A DNA stretch of 64,000 bases from an uncultured Bacteroidales bacterium (GTDB taxonomy: Bacteria > Bacteroidota > Bacteroidia > Bacteroidales > UBA932). The notes under the pieces were generated by a model. That model was not told the DNA's origin, searched no databases, and worked only from the letters and a program-made list of their open reading frames with translations. Position numbers and translations under genes: made by a program. Shown piece after piece: positions 8,036 to 17,463 of the stretch. The number at the start of each line of letters is the position of its first letter. Position 1 is the stretch's first letter. Location: positions 1 through 64,000 of the forward strand of contig CALUPB010000013.1 in the NCBI GenBank assembly GCA_944322585.1, in the 5' to 3' direction.

Positions 8036-8569
8036 ATGATTTCAGATACAAAAGCAGTCGGACAGCTGATAAAAGGAAACGTATCCGCCTATGAGTTCCT
8101 TTTCAGAAAGTACTATGGCACAGTGTACTGTTTTGTCAGAAACATGCTGAAAGACAGATCTGCGGCAGAGGATATAGCACAGAACATATTCATGCGGATA
8201 TGGCTCAACAGGGCATCCCTTCATCCGGACAAGCCGATAAAGCATCTTCTTTTTGTCATGGCTAAAAATGAAGCGCTTGATGTGCTGAAATCAAAATATT
8301 CCAAATCCGCCTTGTTGTCAACGGATGTACATGACAAGGAATTGGAAAACGGTGATGCGGATAAAAGAGTCATGATGCTGGAGACTGCATCGGGAATTAA
8401 AGACATAATCGCGAAATTACCCCCCCAACGGCGTACTGTATTCGTGTTAAGCCGTTACAATAATCTGTCCAATAAGGAAATCGCCGGACGACTCGGTTTG
8501 AGTGTCCGGACGGTAGAAAAGCATCTTGAACTCGCCTTGAGAGAATTGCGCAAGGCATTGCATTTATAA
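8036..8569 (+). CDS. FecI-like ECF sigma factor (SigmaE/RpoE family)
   Basis: A 177-residue alternative sigma factor of the two-domain ECF type. Region 2 (about residues 20-85) has YEFLFRKYYGTVYCFVRNML, the core-binding AEDIAQNIFMRIW and KHLLFVMAKNEALDVLKS. Region 4 (about 120-175) has IAKLPPQRRTVFVLSRYNNLSNKEIAGRLGLSVRTVEKHL, a helix-turn-helix for the -35 element. The next gene is a FecR-type anti-sigma factor and then a SusC with an STN domain. This is the standard order for trans-envelope signalling, where substrate binding at the outer membrane releases the sigma factor. The likely target is the downstream SusC/SusD operon itself. Confidence 0.93.
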   Translation: MISDTKAVGQLIKGNVSAYEFLFRKYYGTVYCFVRNMLKDRSAAEDIAQNIFMRIWLNRASLHPDKPIKHLLFVMAKNEALDVLKSKYSKSALLSTDVHDKELENGDADKRVMMLETASGIKDIIAKLPPQRRTVFVLSRYNNLSNKEIAGRLGLSVRTVEKHLELALRELRKALHL

Positions 8570-8598
8570 GAAGCTGTTTCGATTTCAAAACAGCTTCT
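8569..8598 (+). terminator. Hairpin after the ECF sigma gene
   Basis: AGAAGCTGTTT (8569-8579) and AAACAGCTTCT (8588-8598) form a perfect 11-bp stem with an 8-base loop, starting on the last base of the stop codon. No real U-tract follows, so it may be a partial terminator, a 3' end stabiliser or an operator rather than a strong intrinsic terminator. Confidence 0.6.
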
Positions 8599-8664
8599 GA
8601 AAATTCCCGTTTTACATTACGTGTTCCGTCAGTCTGAGTCGTTTTATAGGAAACGACCTGATTT

Positions 8665-9627
8665 ATGGACAGGATAAACGACTATTTCCAAGGCAGGCTC
8701 GATCCGGAACAGGAGCATGAAATGCAGGCCTGGCTTGCGGAGAACAGCGACAAGGCGGCAGTTGTCGAAGAGCTTGAATGCATTTTCAACAGTCTGTCGG
8801 AGCAGACACGGCCGGAGACGGATGATGCTTTCATTAAAGTGACCGGCAGGCTTGGAATAAGTATGCGCAGACGCAGAATTCTGAAGTGGGTGGCAGGAGT
8901 GGCTGCATCCGTCCTGCTGCCTTTTGTAGGGATAGGTGTGTATCAGGCATTCACTGGTACACCGGAAAGCATTGTGTGGACGGAGACGCGTGTCCCGTTC
9001 GGTCAGCAGCAGAAACTCTGTCTTTCTGACGGGACGATTCTGTATCTGAATTCGGGAAGCCGGATTACCTATCCGACATCATTCGGAGACAAAGGGATAC
9101 GGGAGATATTCGTGTCTGGAGAGATATATGCGGAAGTGGAATCGGATCCGGACAGACCTTTCATAATCAACTCAGGAGATGTAGGGGTAAGGGTTCTCGG
9201 GACGAAATTCAATCTGAAGGCATATGAAAATACGGAATGCGTAGAACTGTTTCTTATGGAGGGGGTTGTAGACTTTGAAATAAAGGACAGTGCCGGACCT
9301 GAAGAAATCCGGTTGCGTCCCGGCAATGCAATCCAATATGACAGGAGCACCGGCAAGGCTGAAAAAACGGATTTCAGGAATAGCGATTTCAGAACGTTTA
9401 AAGACGGCGGGGCGATTCATTTTTTCAACATCACGCTCCGCGACATATCATATGATCTGGAAAGAATCTTTTGCAGGAAAATAATCATCACAAATGAAGA
9501 GCTGGCAGAAACCAGATTTGTGGCGCATTTCACAAACGGGGAAAATCTTGCCCAGATACTGTCTTCCCTCAGTGCCGGCAACAAGATGGAAATCATTGAA
9601 AAAGACGGAGTAATCTACATATCATAG
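8665..9627 (+). CDS. FecR-family anti-sigma factor
   Basis: A 320-residue inner membrane regulator. The cytoplasmic N-terminus (about 1-72) would hold the ECF sigma factor. A single membrane helix spans about 73-95 (WVAGVAASVLLPFVGIGVY) after the basic stretch MRRRRIL. The periplasmic FecR domain (about 105-200) has VPFGQQQKLCLSDGTILYLNSGS and GEIYAEVESDPDRPFIINSG with LGTKFNLKAY. The C-terminal DUF4974-like part (about 245-318) has ITLRDISYDLERIF. It would contact the STN domain of the SusC encoded next and pass the occupancy signal to the sigma factor. It lies 95 bases after the sigma gene, separated by a hairpin that may set the sigma to anti-sigma ratio. Confidence 0.92.
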   Translation: MDRINDYFQGRLDPEQEHEMQAWLAENSDKAAVVEELECIFNSLSEQTRPETDDAFIKVTGRLGISMRRRRILKWVAGVAASVLLPFVGIGVYQAFTGTPESIVWTETRVPFGQQQKLCLSDGTILYLNSGSRITYPTSFGDKGIREIFVSGEIYAEVESDPDRPFIINSGDVGVRVLGTKFNLKAYENTECVELFLMEGVVDFEIKDSAGPEEIRLRPGNAIQYDRSTGKAEKTDFRNSDFRTFKDGGAIHFFNITLRDISYDLERIFCRKIIITNEELAETRFVAHFTNGENLAQILSSLSAGNKMEIIEKDGVIYIS

Positions 9628-9676
9628 AGCAATTTCCATATATCCTACTAATCATATCATATTAAATTAACCAGTT

Positions 9677-12600
9677 ATGAAGAACGACTCTGCACGAAAG
9701 AAAGTCTTCCGAAGACTTTTCCTTTCCTTCATGGCGATTTGTACCATGGCAGTAAATGTGGTACAGGCGCAAAACATTACTCTGAATCTGGGTAAATGTA
9801 CCGTACAGGAGGCAGTGACCGCCTTGAATCAGAAAGAGGGTTACTCCATCAGTTTCAACACCGATGATGTGGATCCGGAGAAGGAAATCCAGGTAAACGT
9901 AAAGGATGCTACTCTCACTGAAGTCCTTGACCTGATTTTCTCCGGGCAGGATGTCACGTACACGATCGACGGGAAAAGGATTGCCGTCATGAAAAAAGAC
10001 TCTGCCACTCCGGCAAATACGGTATTGTCAGGCAGTGTTACGGACAGCAAGGGGGAGCCGCTTGTCGGGGCTGCCGTACTGACTGCCGGCGGGACCGGTG
10101 CCGTTACTGACGTGGACGGGAGATTCCGTCTCGACATTACCGGATATCCTGTTTCGCTTGAAGTATCGTTCATAGGATTTGTTACACGGACAGTAGTCCT
10201 GCAGAAACCTGAAGACGGTCCTGTGAAAATTGTTCTCGACGAGGCCAGGAATATTCTTGATGATGTGGTTGTAGTCGGTTACGCAACTATGAAAAAACGG
10301 GATCTGGTAGGCTCTGTCGAGCAGGTAGGCAGTGAAGTTGTAGGAAACAGGGCCAACGGCAATCTGGCAAGATCGCTTCAGGGAGAAATCACCGGACTTA
10401 ATATTTCGTTCACTGACAGCAAGCCTTCCCGTTCCGCTTCATTCAATGTCCGTGGAGAAACTTCAGTCGGAGCCGGAGGTTCCACGCTGGTGCTCATCGA
10501 CGGAGTGGAAGGGGATCTCAGTACCATCAATCCCCAGGATGTGGAGAGCGTCAGTGTCCTGAAAGACGCATCTTCTACGGCTGTGTATGGGGCCAGGGGA
10601 GCATTCGGAGTGATACTCGTGACCACGAAGAATCCCGTAAAGGGGCGTCCGGTGGTAAATTACAACGGGTCCGTAACTTTCAACCGGCGCACTGTCATTC
10701 CTGATGTAATTACGGACGGACTGACATGGGTGAACTGGTGGAAGGACTCTTACAACGGTTACTATAACGGTACCAAGGCCCTCCTGAATCACATAGACAA
10801 TACCGTACCTTACACGGAGGAAATATACCGGGAACTGATCCGCCGCAGGGATGATCCTACATTGTCGAAAGTTACTGAATTGGACGGTCATGACACTTTC
10901 GGATGGGCGTACATGGAAAGTACCGACTGGTACGATCTGTTCTACAAGGATTTCAATATGTCCACCGAACACAACCTGTCGGTTTCCGGAGGAAATGAAC
11001 ATGCCGATTATTATGTGTCGGGACGTTATTATAACATGGATGGTATATATAAGGTCGGCAATGAATCCTACAACAGATATGACCTTAGGGCCAAGGGTTC
11101 ATTGAAAATAAGACCGTGGCTGAAAATCACCAACAACATATCCGTGGCGATATCCGACCAGTATGAACCCAAGCATCCAAGGAACAATTTCAATATCCAG
11201 AAGGCCATAAACCATTGCGGAATGCCTCTGTCTCCGGTAAAGAACCCGGACGGGACATGGACTGCAGCAGCCGCGATTACGGGCTATGCCTCGTTTTCCG
11301 AGGGAACATCCTACAGAACCAATGACAATGTATATCTGCGGGAGAAGATATCGGCAGACATCGATATCATAAAGGATGTCCTGAAACTTCAGGCGGACTA
11401 TTCATTTAATTATACTACGCGGAAGCAGGTGGATGTGCAGAATCCCGTAGAATATTCAAAACGGCCGGGGGTAATACTGCTTGAATCCGAATCTGCCGGA
11501 GCATCCCTTACACAGGTCGATTATTTTACCCGATATCACGCGGCCAATGCATATCTCACTTTCTCGCCGCGGTTGGGTAAGAACAACAGCCTGACCGTCC
11601 TGGCCGGATGGAATGTCGAAAAACAGAATTATGAGACACTGACAGTGTCAAGAAAAGGATTTATCAGCAAGGACAAACCGTCGTTCTCGCTTATGAACGG
11701 CGCCTCTGAAGATCCGGTGGCAGGCGGGTATGAATGGTCATATTCGGGACTGTTCTACAGGATAAACTATAGCTACAAGGGCAAGTATCTGGTAGAATTG
11801 AGCGGACGTTACGATGGTTCCTCCAAGTTCCCTATGAATTCCAAATGGGGTTTCTTCCCGTCTGCATCATTAGCGTGGAGAATATCCGATGAACCGTGGA
11901 TGGACTGGTCAAAACCGGCATTGAATAATGCCAAAATAAGGATTTCCGCAGGTTCCATGGGAAACGGGAATGTCAATCCGTATTCATATACTTCCGAAAT
12001 GTCCGTCAAGACAGCGGATGACATTGTGCTTGGAGGAACCCTCCCGACGTATACTTCAGTGGGCAGTACGGTGCCGGTATCCCTTACCTGGGAGACTGCT
12101 ACGACCTACGACATTGGTCTTGACCTTGATTTCCTGGACAACAGACTTTCGTTCACGGGTGACATCTACAGGAGGAATACCACGGACATGTATACGCCGA
12201 GTGTTTCTTTGCCGGCGGTGTACGGAACTACTCCTCCGAAGGGAAATAACGCTGAGCTCAGGACGGACGGCTGGGAACTGTCGCTGATGTGGAGAGACCA
12301 GTTCGTGCTCGGAGACAAGCCGTTCGGCTACAGTGTGAAAGCGATGGTATGGGACAGCCAGTCCACTATTACCAGATATGCCAATGATACCGGTTCCCTT
12401 GGAAATGTGGAAGCATACATACAGAACGGCGGGACACCTTCTTCTTATTATGTCGGCATGAAGGTAGGTGAAATATGGGGTTATACGGTAGCCGGTCTTT
12501 TTAAGGACCAGTACGACATAGACCATTCCGCTATCCATAATTTCCAGCAGGCGTCCGACAAGATCACCCGTCCGGGGCAGGTCAAGATAGCGGATCTGGA

Positions 12601-13237
12601 TGACAGCGGATACATAGATCCCGGCAAATTCATGGTGAACGATCATGGGGACCTTTCCATTATCGGCAACCAGACTCCCCGCTACATGTTCGGCCTGAAC
12701 CTTTCGGCGAACTGGAACGGTATCGGACTGTCGGTGTTCCTGCAGGGCGTAGGGAAACGCGACTGGTATCCTGGATCGGATGCGGGATATTTCTGGGGCA
12801 AATACGGAAGGCCGTTCTTCTCGTTCATTCCGAGTATCCACAATTATACCGACGACATGTACAGCGAGGAAAAGAACAACTGGGACACCGCTTACTGGCC
12901 GAGGATGACCACATATCAGTCCAACGGAACGGACAATTGGACGAAAGTCCTTGAAATTCCGAACACCAGATATATCCAGAATGCGGCCTATCTCAGGGTA
13001 AAGAATATCACGATAGACTATTCGTTCAGCGAAAAAATCTGCAGCAGGATAAGGCTTCAGGGCCTGAAGATATACCTGAGCGGGGAAAACCTGTTTACAT
13101 TCACGCCTCTTCACAAATATGCCCCGAACTATGATCCGGAAGGGCTTTCCTATGATACGGATTTCGGTTCCGCGGCGGACGGGTACACATATCCAATATT
13201 CAAAAGTGTTACCATAGGCATAAATGTCACATTCTAA
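9677..13237 (+). CDS. SusC/RagA-family TonB-dependent transporter with STN signalling domain
   Basis: A 1186-residue outer membrane receptor. After a signal peptide ending near VVQAQ (residue 32) there is a secretin/TonB N-terminal (STN) domain (about 35-90) that would contact the FecR protein. A carboxypeptidase-regulatory-like beta domain follows (about 117-195, LSGSVTDSKGEPLVGAAVL). The segment DDVVVVGYATMKK has the form usual at the TonB-contact region of SusC proteins. The plug (about 205-320) has STLVLIDGVEGD and ASSTAVYGARGAFGVILVTTK. The remainder is a 22-strand barrel ending in an aromatic residue (INVTF). With the SusD next door it would form the lidded import channel; the energy comes from TonB-ExbBD. 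The substrate is unknown. Regulation through FecR and the ECF sigma factor is strongly implied. Confidence 0.95.
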   Translation: MKNDSARKKVFRRLFLSFMAICTMAVNVVQAQNITLNLGKCTVQEAVTALNQKEGYSISFNTDDVDPEKEIQVNVKDATLTEVLDLIFSGQDVTYTIDGKRIAVMKKDSATPANTVLSGSVTDSKGEPLVGAAVLTAGGTGAVTDVDGRFRLDITGYPVSLEVSFIGFVTRTVVLQKPEDGPVKIVLDEARNILDDVVVVGYATMKKRDLVGSVEQVGSEVVGNRANGNLARSLQGEITGLNISFTDSKPSRSASFNVRGETSVGAGGSTLVLIDGVEGDLSTINPQDVESVSVLKDASSTAVYGARGAFGVILVTTKNPVKGRPVVNYNGSVTFNRRTVIPDVITDGLTWVNWWKDSYNGYYNGTKALLNHIDNTVPYTEEIYRELIRRRDDPTLSKVTELDGHDTFGWAYMESTDWYDLFYKDFNMSTEHNLSVSGGNEHADYYVSGRYYNMDGIYKVGNESYNRYDLRAKGSLKIRPWLKITNNISVAISDQYEPKHPRNNFNIQKAINHCGMPLSPVKNPDGTWTAAAAITGYASFSEGTSYRTNDNVYLREKISADIDIIKDVLKLQADYSFNYTTRKQVDVQNPVEYSKRPGVILLESESAGASLTQVDYFTRYHAANAYLTFSPRLGKNNSLTVLAGWNVEKQNYETLTVSRKGFISKDKPSFSLMNGASEDPVAGGYEWSYSGLFYRINYSYKGKYLVELSGRYDGSSKFPMNSKWGFFPSASLAWRISDEPWMDWSKPALNNAKIRISAGSMGNGNVNPYSYTSEMSVKTADDIVLGGTLPTYTSVGSTVPVSLTWETATTYDIGLDLDFLDNRLSFTGDIYRRNTTDMYTPSVSLPAVYGTTPPKGNNAELRTDGWELSLMWRDQFVLGDKPFGYSVKAMVWDSQSTITRYANDTGSLGNVEAYIQNGGTPSSYYVGMKVGEIWGYTVAGLFKDQYDIDHSAIHNFQQASDKITRPGQVKIADLDDSGYIDPGKFMVNDHGDLSIIGNQTPRYMFGLNLSANWNGIGLSVFLQGVGKRDWYPGSDAGYFWGKYGRPFFSFIPSIHNYTDDMYSEEKNNWDTAYWPRMTTYQSNGTDNWTKVLEIPNTRYIQNAAYLRVKNITIDYSFSEKICSRIRLQGLKIYLSGENLFTFTPLHKYAPNYDPEGLSYDTDFGSAADGYTYPIFKSVTIGINVTF

Positions 13238-13246
13238 AAACTTCTC

Positions 13247-15049
13247 ATGATGAAAAAATACATTTTCATGATACTGGCCGTATTGACGGTCTGTGCCTGT
13301 CAGGATTTCCTTGTCAAGGAAAATCCCAACAGGATAGAAAGCGATTTCTATTTCACCGATGAATCCTCCCTCGAAATATACACGAACGGGATGATACGCA
13401 GTGCCGCCTCGTCCATCAAAGGCTTTATAGACGGTGACAAGAATGCCGATACGCATTCCTGGGACGGACAGGCTTCATACTTCATGGACAATTATTCTGC
13501 GGATGATGCATCCAATTGGGACATGGACAACTGGTCCCAGCTCAGGAATATCAACTATTATCTGGCAAACATGAGAAAAGCCGAAGCCGATGAGGCAGTG
13601 CTGAACCATTACGAGGGAGTCGGAAGGTTTTTCAGGGCGTTTTTCTATTATGTCAAGGTCAAGACATTCGGCGCTGTTCCGTGGTATGACGCTCCGATAG
13701 AATCTACCGATACTGAGGCCCTTTTCAAGGACAGGGACAACAGGGAGTATGTATGTTCGAAGATTCTGGAAGATCTGAACTATGCCTGCACTTATTGCTC
13801 CGATGCGTCGGAATACAGGGTAAGGGCTTCATATATACACCGTTATGTCGCCCTTGCGTTCAAAGCGAGATTTTGTCTGTACGAAGGTACATTCAGGAAG
13901 TATCACAAGAATGATCCATCGACAGGAAAACCGTGGACCAAAGACGAGAGCGAGATGTATCTGAGGGAGTGTATTTCAGCCTGTGAAGAAATCATGTCTT
14001 CCGGTGTTTACTCTCTGACGGACAACGCTGCGGACCGGAAGTCGCAGTACAGGGACATGTTTACCAATGCCGATGCATGCGGGGTCTATACCAATGAATT
14101 TATCTGGGCAAGGGACTATGATCTGGCCCTGAATGTAACTTATGCAATAAACAATTATCTGGTGAATCCGCAGCATGCCAACTATGCGTTTACCCGGCAG
14201 TTCATCAATACGTATCTGATGCTGGACGGTACTCCTTTTACGGACAAATACGAGAATTACAACAGCGTGGATTTCAACACCGAATGCAAGGACAGGGATT
14301 ACAGGCTTGCGCAGACGATTCGTACTCCAGGGTTTACACGCGACAACGGGACGACATTCTGGGCTCCGGACGTGAAGTTTTCAAAGACCGGATACCAGCC
14401 GATAAAGTGGCTGACGGATGATTCGACCAAGGACACGAATGTCTCGGCCATTGCGTCGGATGTTCCGCTTATAAGATATGCTGAAGTGTTGCTTGCATAT
14501 GCGGAAGCCAAGGCCGAGCTCAATGAAATGACGGAAGAAATCTGGAACAGGACAATCAAGCCTTTAAGAGAGCGGGCAGGGGTCAAAAGCATATATCCGA
14601 CAGAAGCGGATCCGTACATGGTGGAATATTTCCAGAACCAGATAACCGATCCTTATATTCTTGAAGTCCGCAGGGAACGCGGTATCGAACTTACAATGGA
14701 GAACAGCAGGTTCGATGACATAATCAGGTGGCATCAGGGAGAACTTTTCGCAAGACCTTGGATGGGGATATGGATAGAGGCAGTGGATACCCCTCTTGAT
14801 CTGAATTCCGACAATGTACCTGAAACGATAGTTTCGGCTGACGGAAGTCTTACGTCGACGTTGAACATATTGCCGATAGACGGGGCTTCGGAGGCAGGCC
14901 ACAAGCTGTCGGAAGGGACCCGCGGCAACATACTTCCGTCTACGGCCCTCCAAAGGAACTGGCATGACTACAAATATCTGAAACCTATCCCTACCACGGC
15001 CATTCAGGAGAATCCGAATCTAACCCAGAATCCGGGATGGGAAAAATAA
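13247..15049 (+). CDS. SusD/RagB-family surface substrate-binding lipoprotein
   Basis: A 600-residue lipoprotein. The signal peptide MMKKYIFMILAVLTVCACQ gives a lipidated Cys near residue 18. The family N-terminus DFLVKENPNRIESDFYFTDESSLEIYTNGM follows. TPR-like helical repeats make up most of the fold. VPLIRYAEVLLAYAEAKAELNE and ILEVRRERGIELTMENSRFDDIIRW are the conserved C-terminal SusD segments, and a LKPIPTTAIQENPNLTQNPGW ending is classical. It caps the SusC barrel encoded 10 bases upstream and captures ligand at the cell surface. The start could also be the second Met (13250). Confidence 0.94.
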   Translation: MMKKYIFMILAVLTVCACQDFLVKENPNRIESDFYFTDESSLEIYTNGMIRSAASSIKGFIDGDKNADTHSWDGQASYFMDNYSADDASNWDMDNWSQLRNINYYLANMRKAEADEAVLNHYEGVGRFFRAFFYYVKVKTFGAVPWYDAPIESTDTEALFKDRDNREYVCSKILEDLNYACTYCSDASEYRVRASYIHRYVALAFKARFCLYEGTFRKYHKNDPSTGKPWTKDESEMYLRECISACEEIMSSGVYSLTDNAADRKSQYRDMFTNADACGVYTNEFIWARDYDLALNVTYAINNYLVNPQHANYAFTRQFINTYLMLDGTPFTDKYENYNSVDFNTECKDRDYRLAQTIRTPGFTRDNGTTFWAPDVKFSKTGYQPIKWLTDDSTKDTNVSAIASDVPLIRYAEVLLAYAEAKAELNEMTEEIWNRTIKPLRERAGVKSIYPTEADPYMVEYFQNQITDPYILEVRRERGIELTMENSRFDDIIRWHQGELFARPWMGIWIEAVDTPLDLNSDNVPETIVSADGSLTSTLNILPIDGASEAGHKLSEGTRGNILPSTALQRNWHDYKYLKPIPTTAIQENPNLTQNPGWEK

Positions 15050-15070
15050 ATCACTATAAAGAATAAAGAC

Positions 15071-16417
15071 ATGAGCACTTATTTGAAATATATGGTCATA
15101 TGTACCTTTCTGGCGGTATCGCTGGTATCGTGCAAAGAGGACGGGACCGTTTTCTCCAGGGAAAATGACGTGATATCGATAGACTGTACGGAGCAGACAA
15201 TCGAACAGACGATACTGTGCGACGGCGAATGGGTGGCAGACTGCAGTGAAGCGGAGTGGATAACGGTGTCTCCGGAAAGAGGTTCCGGTAACGGAAGGGA
15301 TTACGGCACATTTACACTTAACGTGGAATATAACAGCGGGGCGGCAAGGCAGGGAACCGTATATCTGATGTCCCGCGGAACATCGCTGCCGGTGAAGGTC
15401 ATGCAGGGCGAATGTGAATTCGCATACGGGGCCGTCAGCATTGAAGGCTATCTTCTGCAGGGTACTGAAAGCGATGCGGAAATACACATTCCGTATTCGT
15501 GTGCATCCGGCAAAGAGTCCGTGGAGATATCCTTTACAATGTCCGGCAGCAGCGAAGGCATTTCAATGCCGGACATGACTTTCAGCAGTTTCGAGAAAGG
15601 GGACGGGGAGATAGTCATTCCGGTAACCGGGACTCCGGAAACGGCCGGAGATCTCACGATCGGTATCGTCATTGACGGAGTCCCGATCGGATCATGCACC
15701 ATAGAGGTTATCGGCGATACGGGTGATACCGTAGAGGGACTTCCTGTCGGCTGGAACTTCTATGCAGCAGGAATAAAAACGCCGAGAGGTACCGAATACG
15801 ATTACAGCTGGTCCTTGGATGCCGTAAACCCTACGGACGAGATATTGCCTTATGATGAGCACAGGGTTCTGCCTACTTATGGCAATGAGGAAGCATACTT
15901 GACAGCATACAGCCCTAACATTACCAGTCTTGGAAACTATACCTTCAACCCGAGTATACAGATCAGGGGGATGCTCAAGGACGATTATTATCTGTTTGTG
16001 ATTCCTGTAAAGAATTTCTCGGCTGCGACTGAGATATCCGTGGAGGCATCAATGGGAGCGGCAGGCTCGGCCGCAGGTTATTTCGCCCTTGAATATTCTT
16101 CGGATCAGGAAAAATGGCATCTGGCGGAAGGCGCAGTGACGATGAATGTCTTCGGAGAATCGGGACCGGTGCATTACAATGTCCTTAAGGAAAACACGTC
16201 CGAAGAAAGGAAGACGTATGACAAGGAAACGGACAAGGGATATAGAAAATATACATTCCCGCTGACGGGAATGGAAGACATCCGTGTCGGCAATCTGTAT
16301 CTCAGGCTGAGGGTATCCCTTGACAAGAGGGCAAATGGGTCTGAGTCTACAAATACCATAGCAGACAATGCCTGGGTGGATCTGAAAGGGTTCGAAGTCT
16401 CACTCGTTGAAGAATGA
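15071..16417 (+). CDS. BACON-domain surface lipoprotein of the SusCD locus
   Basis: A 448-residue lipoprotein; the signal ends LAVSLVSC with lipid Cys near residue 21. Residues about 35-115 form a BACON-type beta domain, shown by DGEWVADCSEAEWITVSPERGSG followed by RQGTVYLMSRGTSLPVKVMQ. A second beta segment (about 120-220) resembles another such module. The C-terminal half (about 225-448) is rich in beta structure with Tyr/Trp and could be a ligand-binding jelly roll, but I do not recognise the family. In known loci the third protein after SusC and SusD is usually a surface glycan- or ligand-binding protein, which is the most likely role here. It ends one base before the likely start of the phosphodiesterase-like gene. 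Confidence 0.75.
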   Translation: MSTYLKYMVICTFLAVSLVSCKEDGTVFSRENDVISIDCTEQTIEQTILCDGEWVADCSEAEWITVSPERGSGNGRDYGTFTLNVEYNSGAARQGTVYLMSRGTSLPVKVMQGECEFAYGAVSIEGYLLQGTESDAEIHIPYSCASGKESVEISFTMSGSSEGISMPDMTFSSFEKGDGEIVIPVTGTPETAGDLTIGIVIDGVPIGSCTIEVIGDTGDTVEGLPVGWNFYAAGIKTPRGTEYDYSWSLDAVNPTDEILPYDEHRVLPTYGNEEAYLTAYSPNITSLGNYTFNPSIQIRGMLKDDYYLFVIPVKNFSAATEISVEASMGAAGSAAGYFALEYSSDQEKWHLAEGAVTMNVFGESGPVHYNVLKENTSEERKTYDKETDKGYRKYTFPLTGMEDIRVGNLYLRLRVSLDKRANGSESTNTIADNAWVDLKGFEVSLVEE

Positions 16418-16418
16418 C

Positions 16419-17324
16419 ATGTACTTGAAGACCATGAATATTAAAATCAATGGAATTATTGCCGGATTGCTCTGTTTTGCCTCGGTATGCTGCAGCAAGA
16501 CGGAGACTCCTCCGAACAGGAAAGACGGAACGGAGACTGAGACCGGTGTCACGTATAAGGTAGTGGCGCATCGAGGCGGCTATCTTGAGTGCGGCCGGCC
16601 GGATTGCTCCCTTTCTTCTTTGAAATATGCAATTCAGACAGGATGTTATGCTTCCGAATGCGACATCCTGCTGACTTCCGACAACGAGATTCTTGTGGCA
16701 CATCCGGTTGACGGTTGTTATGTCAACGGGCTTGTCCCGTATGAGAGCACTCTCGAAGAAATCCGCTCTGCAGGTACTCTGGCAAACGGGGAACGGATGC
16801 CTTCGTTGGAGGATTTTCTGGAAGTGCTCAAGGATCCGGAGCAGAATCCGAGGCAAATGAAACTCTGGCTCGATGTGAAACGCCTTACAAAGGACGGGAA
16901 GAATCTGGATTTCAACATTTCGGTACGGGCCTGTCTGCGGGCCTGTGAAATCATAAGGGAAGCAGGAGCGGAAGAACTCTGCGAATTCCTTATTCCGACC
17001 GGGGCAGACATATTCAATGCCGTGAAAGATAAGGTGATAGACGAGTACGGGATAAATCTGGCGTGGATGACATGTACGGATCCGGCAAGATACGGGAAAG
17101 CATGGGCGCAATTGTCCTATGACAAGATACTCGGAAATGCTCCTGCATCGTCATACAGGCCTGAAGACTATATTGACGCAGGAATACCGTTGAGCATATA
17201 CAATGTGGATGAAGAAGCAGAGATGGATGAAACTGTCGAATTCTATCCTGCTCTCAAAGCTATATTCACGAATTATCCCAAACGTCTTATTGAGAAGCTG
17301 AAAGAGAACGGTTACGCAGATTAG
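16419..17324 (+). CDS. Glycerophosphodiester phosphodiesterase-like lipoprotein
   Basis: A 301-residue protein of the GDPD family (TIM barrel). The family hydrolyses glycerophosphodiesters to glycerol 3-phosphate and an alcohol with a divalent metal. Counting from the ATG at 16419, the expected residues are present: HRGG with H51 and R52, E80 and D82 in ASECDILLTSDNEILVAHP, and H95. The usual PEN-T after HRG is replaced by RPDCSL, so the Glu ligand there is an Asp. A lipoprotein signal (NIKINGIIAGLLCFASVCC) places it in the periplasm or at the surface. The ATG at 16434 is an equally good start. It ends the ECF-controlled SusCD operon, suggesting that imported or surface-bound substrate contains a phosphodiester such as a teichoic acid, phospholipid head group or phosphoglycerol-decorated glycan. 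Then a strong terminator follows. Confidence 0.82.
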   Translation: MYLKTMNIKINGIIAGLLCFASVCCSKTETPPNRKDGTETETGVTYKVVAHRGGYLECGRPDCSLSSLKYAIQTGCYASECDILLTSDNEILVAHPVDGCYVNGLVPYESTLEEIRSAGTLANGERMPSLEDFLEVLKDPEQNPRQMKLWLDVKRLTKDGKNLDFNISVRACLRACEIIREAGAEELCEFLIPTGADIFNAVKDKVIDEYGINLAWMTCTDPARYGKAWAQLSYDKILGNAPASSYRPEDYIDAGIPLSIYNVDEEAEMDETVEFYPALKAIFTNYPKRLIEKLKENGYAD

Positions 17325-17344
17325 CCGATCGCTTGAAACAGGAC

Positions 17345-17381
17345 GACAGGGCTGGCTTTTGTTTCCCGGGCCAGCCCTGTC
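17345..17381 (+). terminator. Strong hairpin terminator after the SusCD-GDPD operon
   Basis: GACAGGGCTGGC (17345-17356) and GCCAGCCCTGTC (17370-17381) form a perfect 12-bp stem with a T-rich 13-base loop. It lies between convergent genes (GDPD and lysS) and may work in both directions. Confidence 0.75.
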
Positions 17382-17397
17382 TGTGTAATATAATATG

Positions 17398-17429
17398 TCC
17401 GGGAGGCCTTGATTCAATGCACTCCCGGA
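17398..17429 (-). terminator. Second hairpin, probably ending lysS
   Basis: TCCGGGAG (17398-17405) and CTCCCGGA (17422-17429) form a perfect 8-bp stem, 35 bases beyond the lysS stop codon on the minus strand, and followed in that direction by an AT-rich run. Confidence 0.6.
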
Positions 17430-17463
17430 TTGCAGTTGTACGTTGTGTATGGTTCGGGACCGG

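Noticed and set aside
12056..13456. 466-codon open frame on the minus strand
   Set aside because: It lies antisense to the SusC gene at 9677 and has no family resemblance; it is a product of codon bias.
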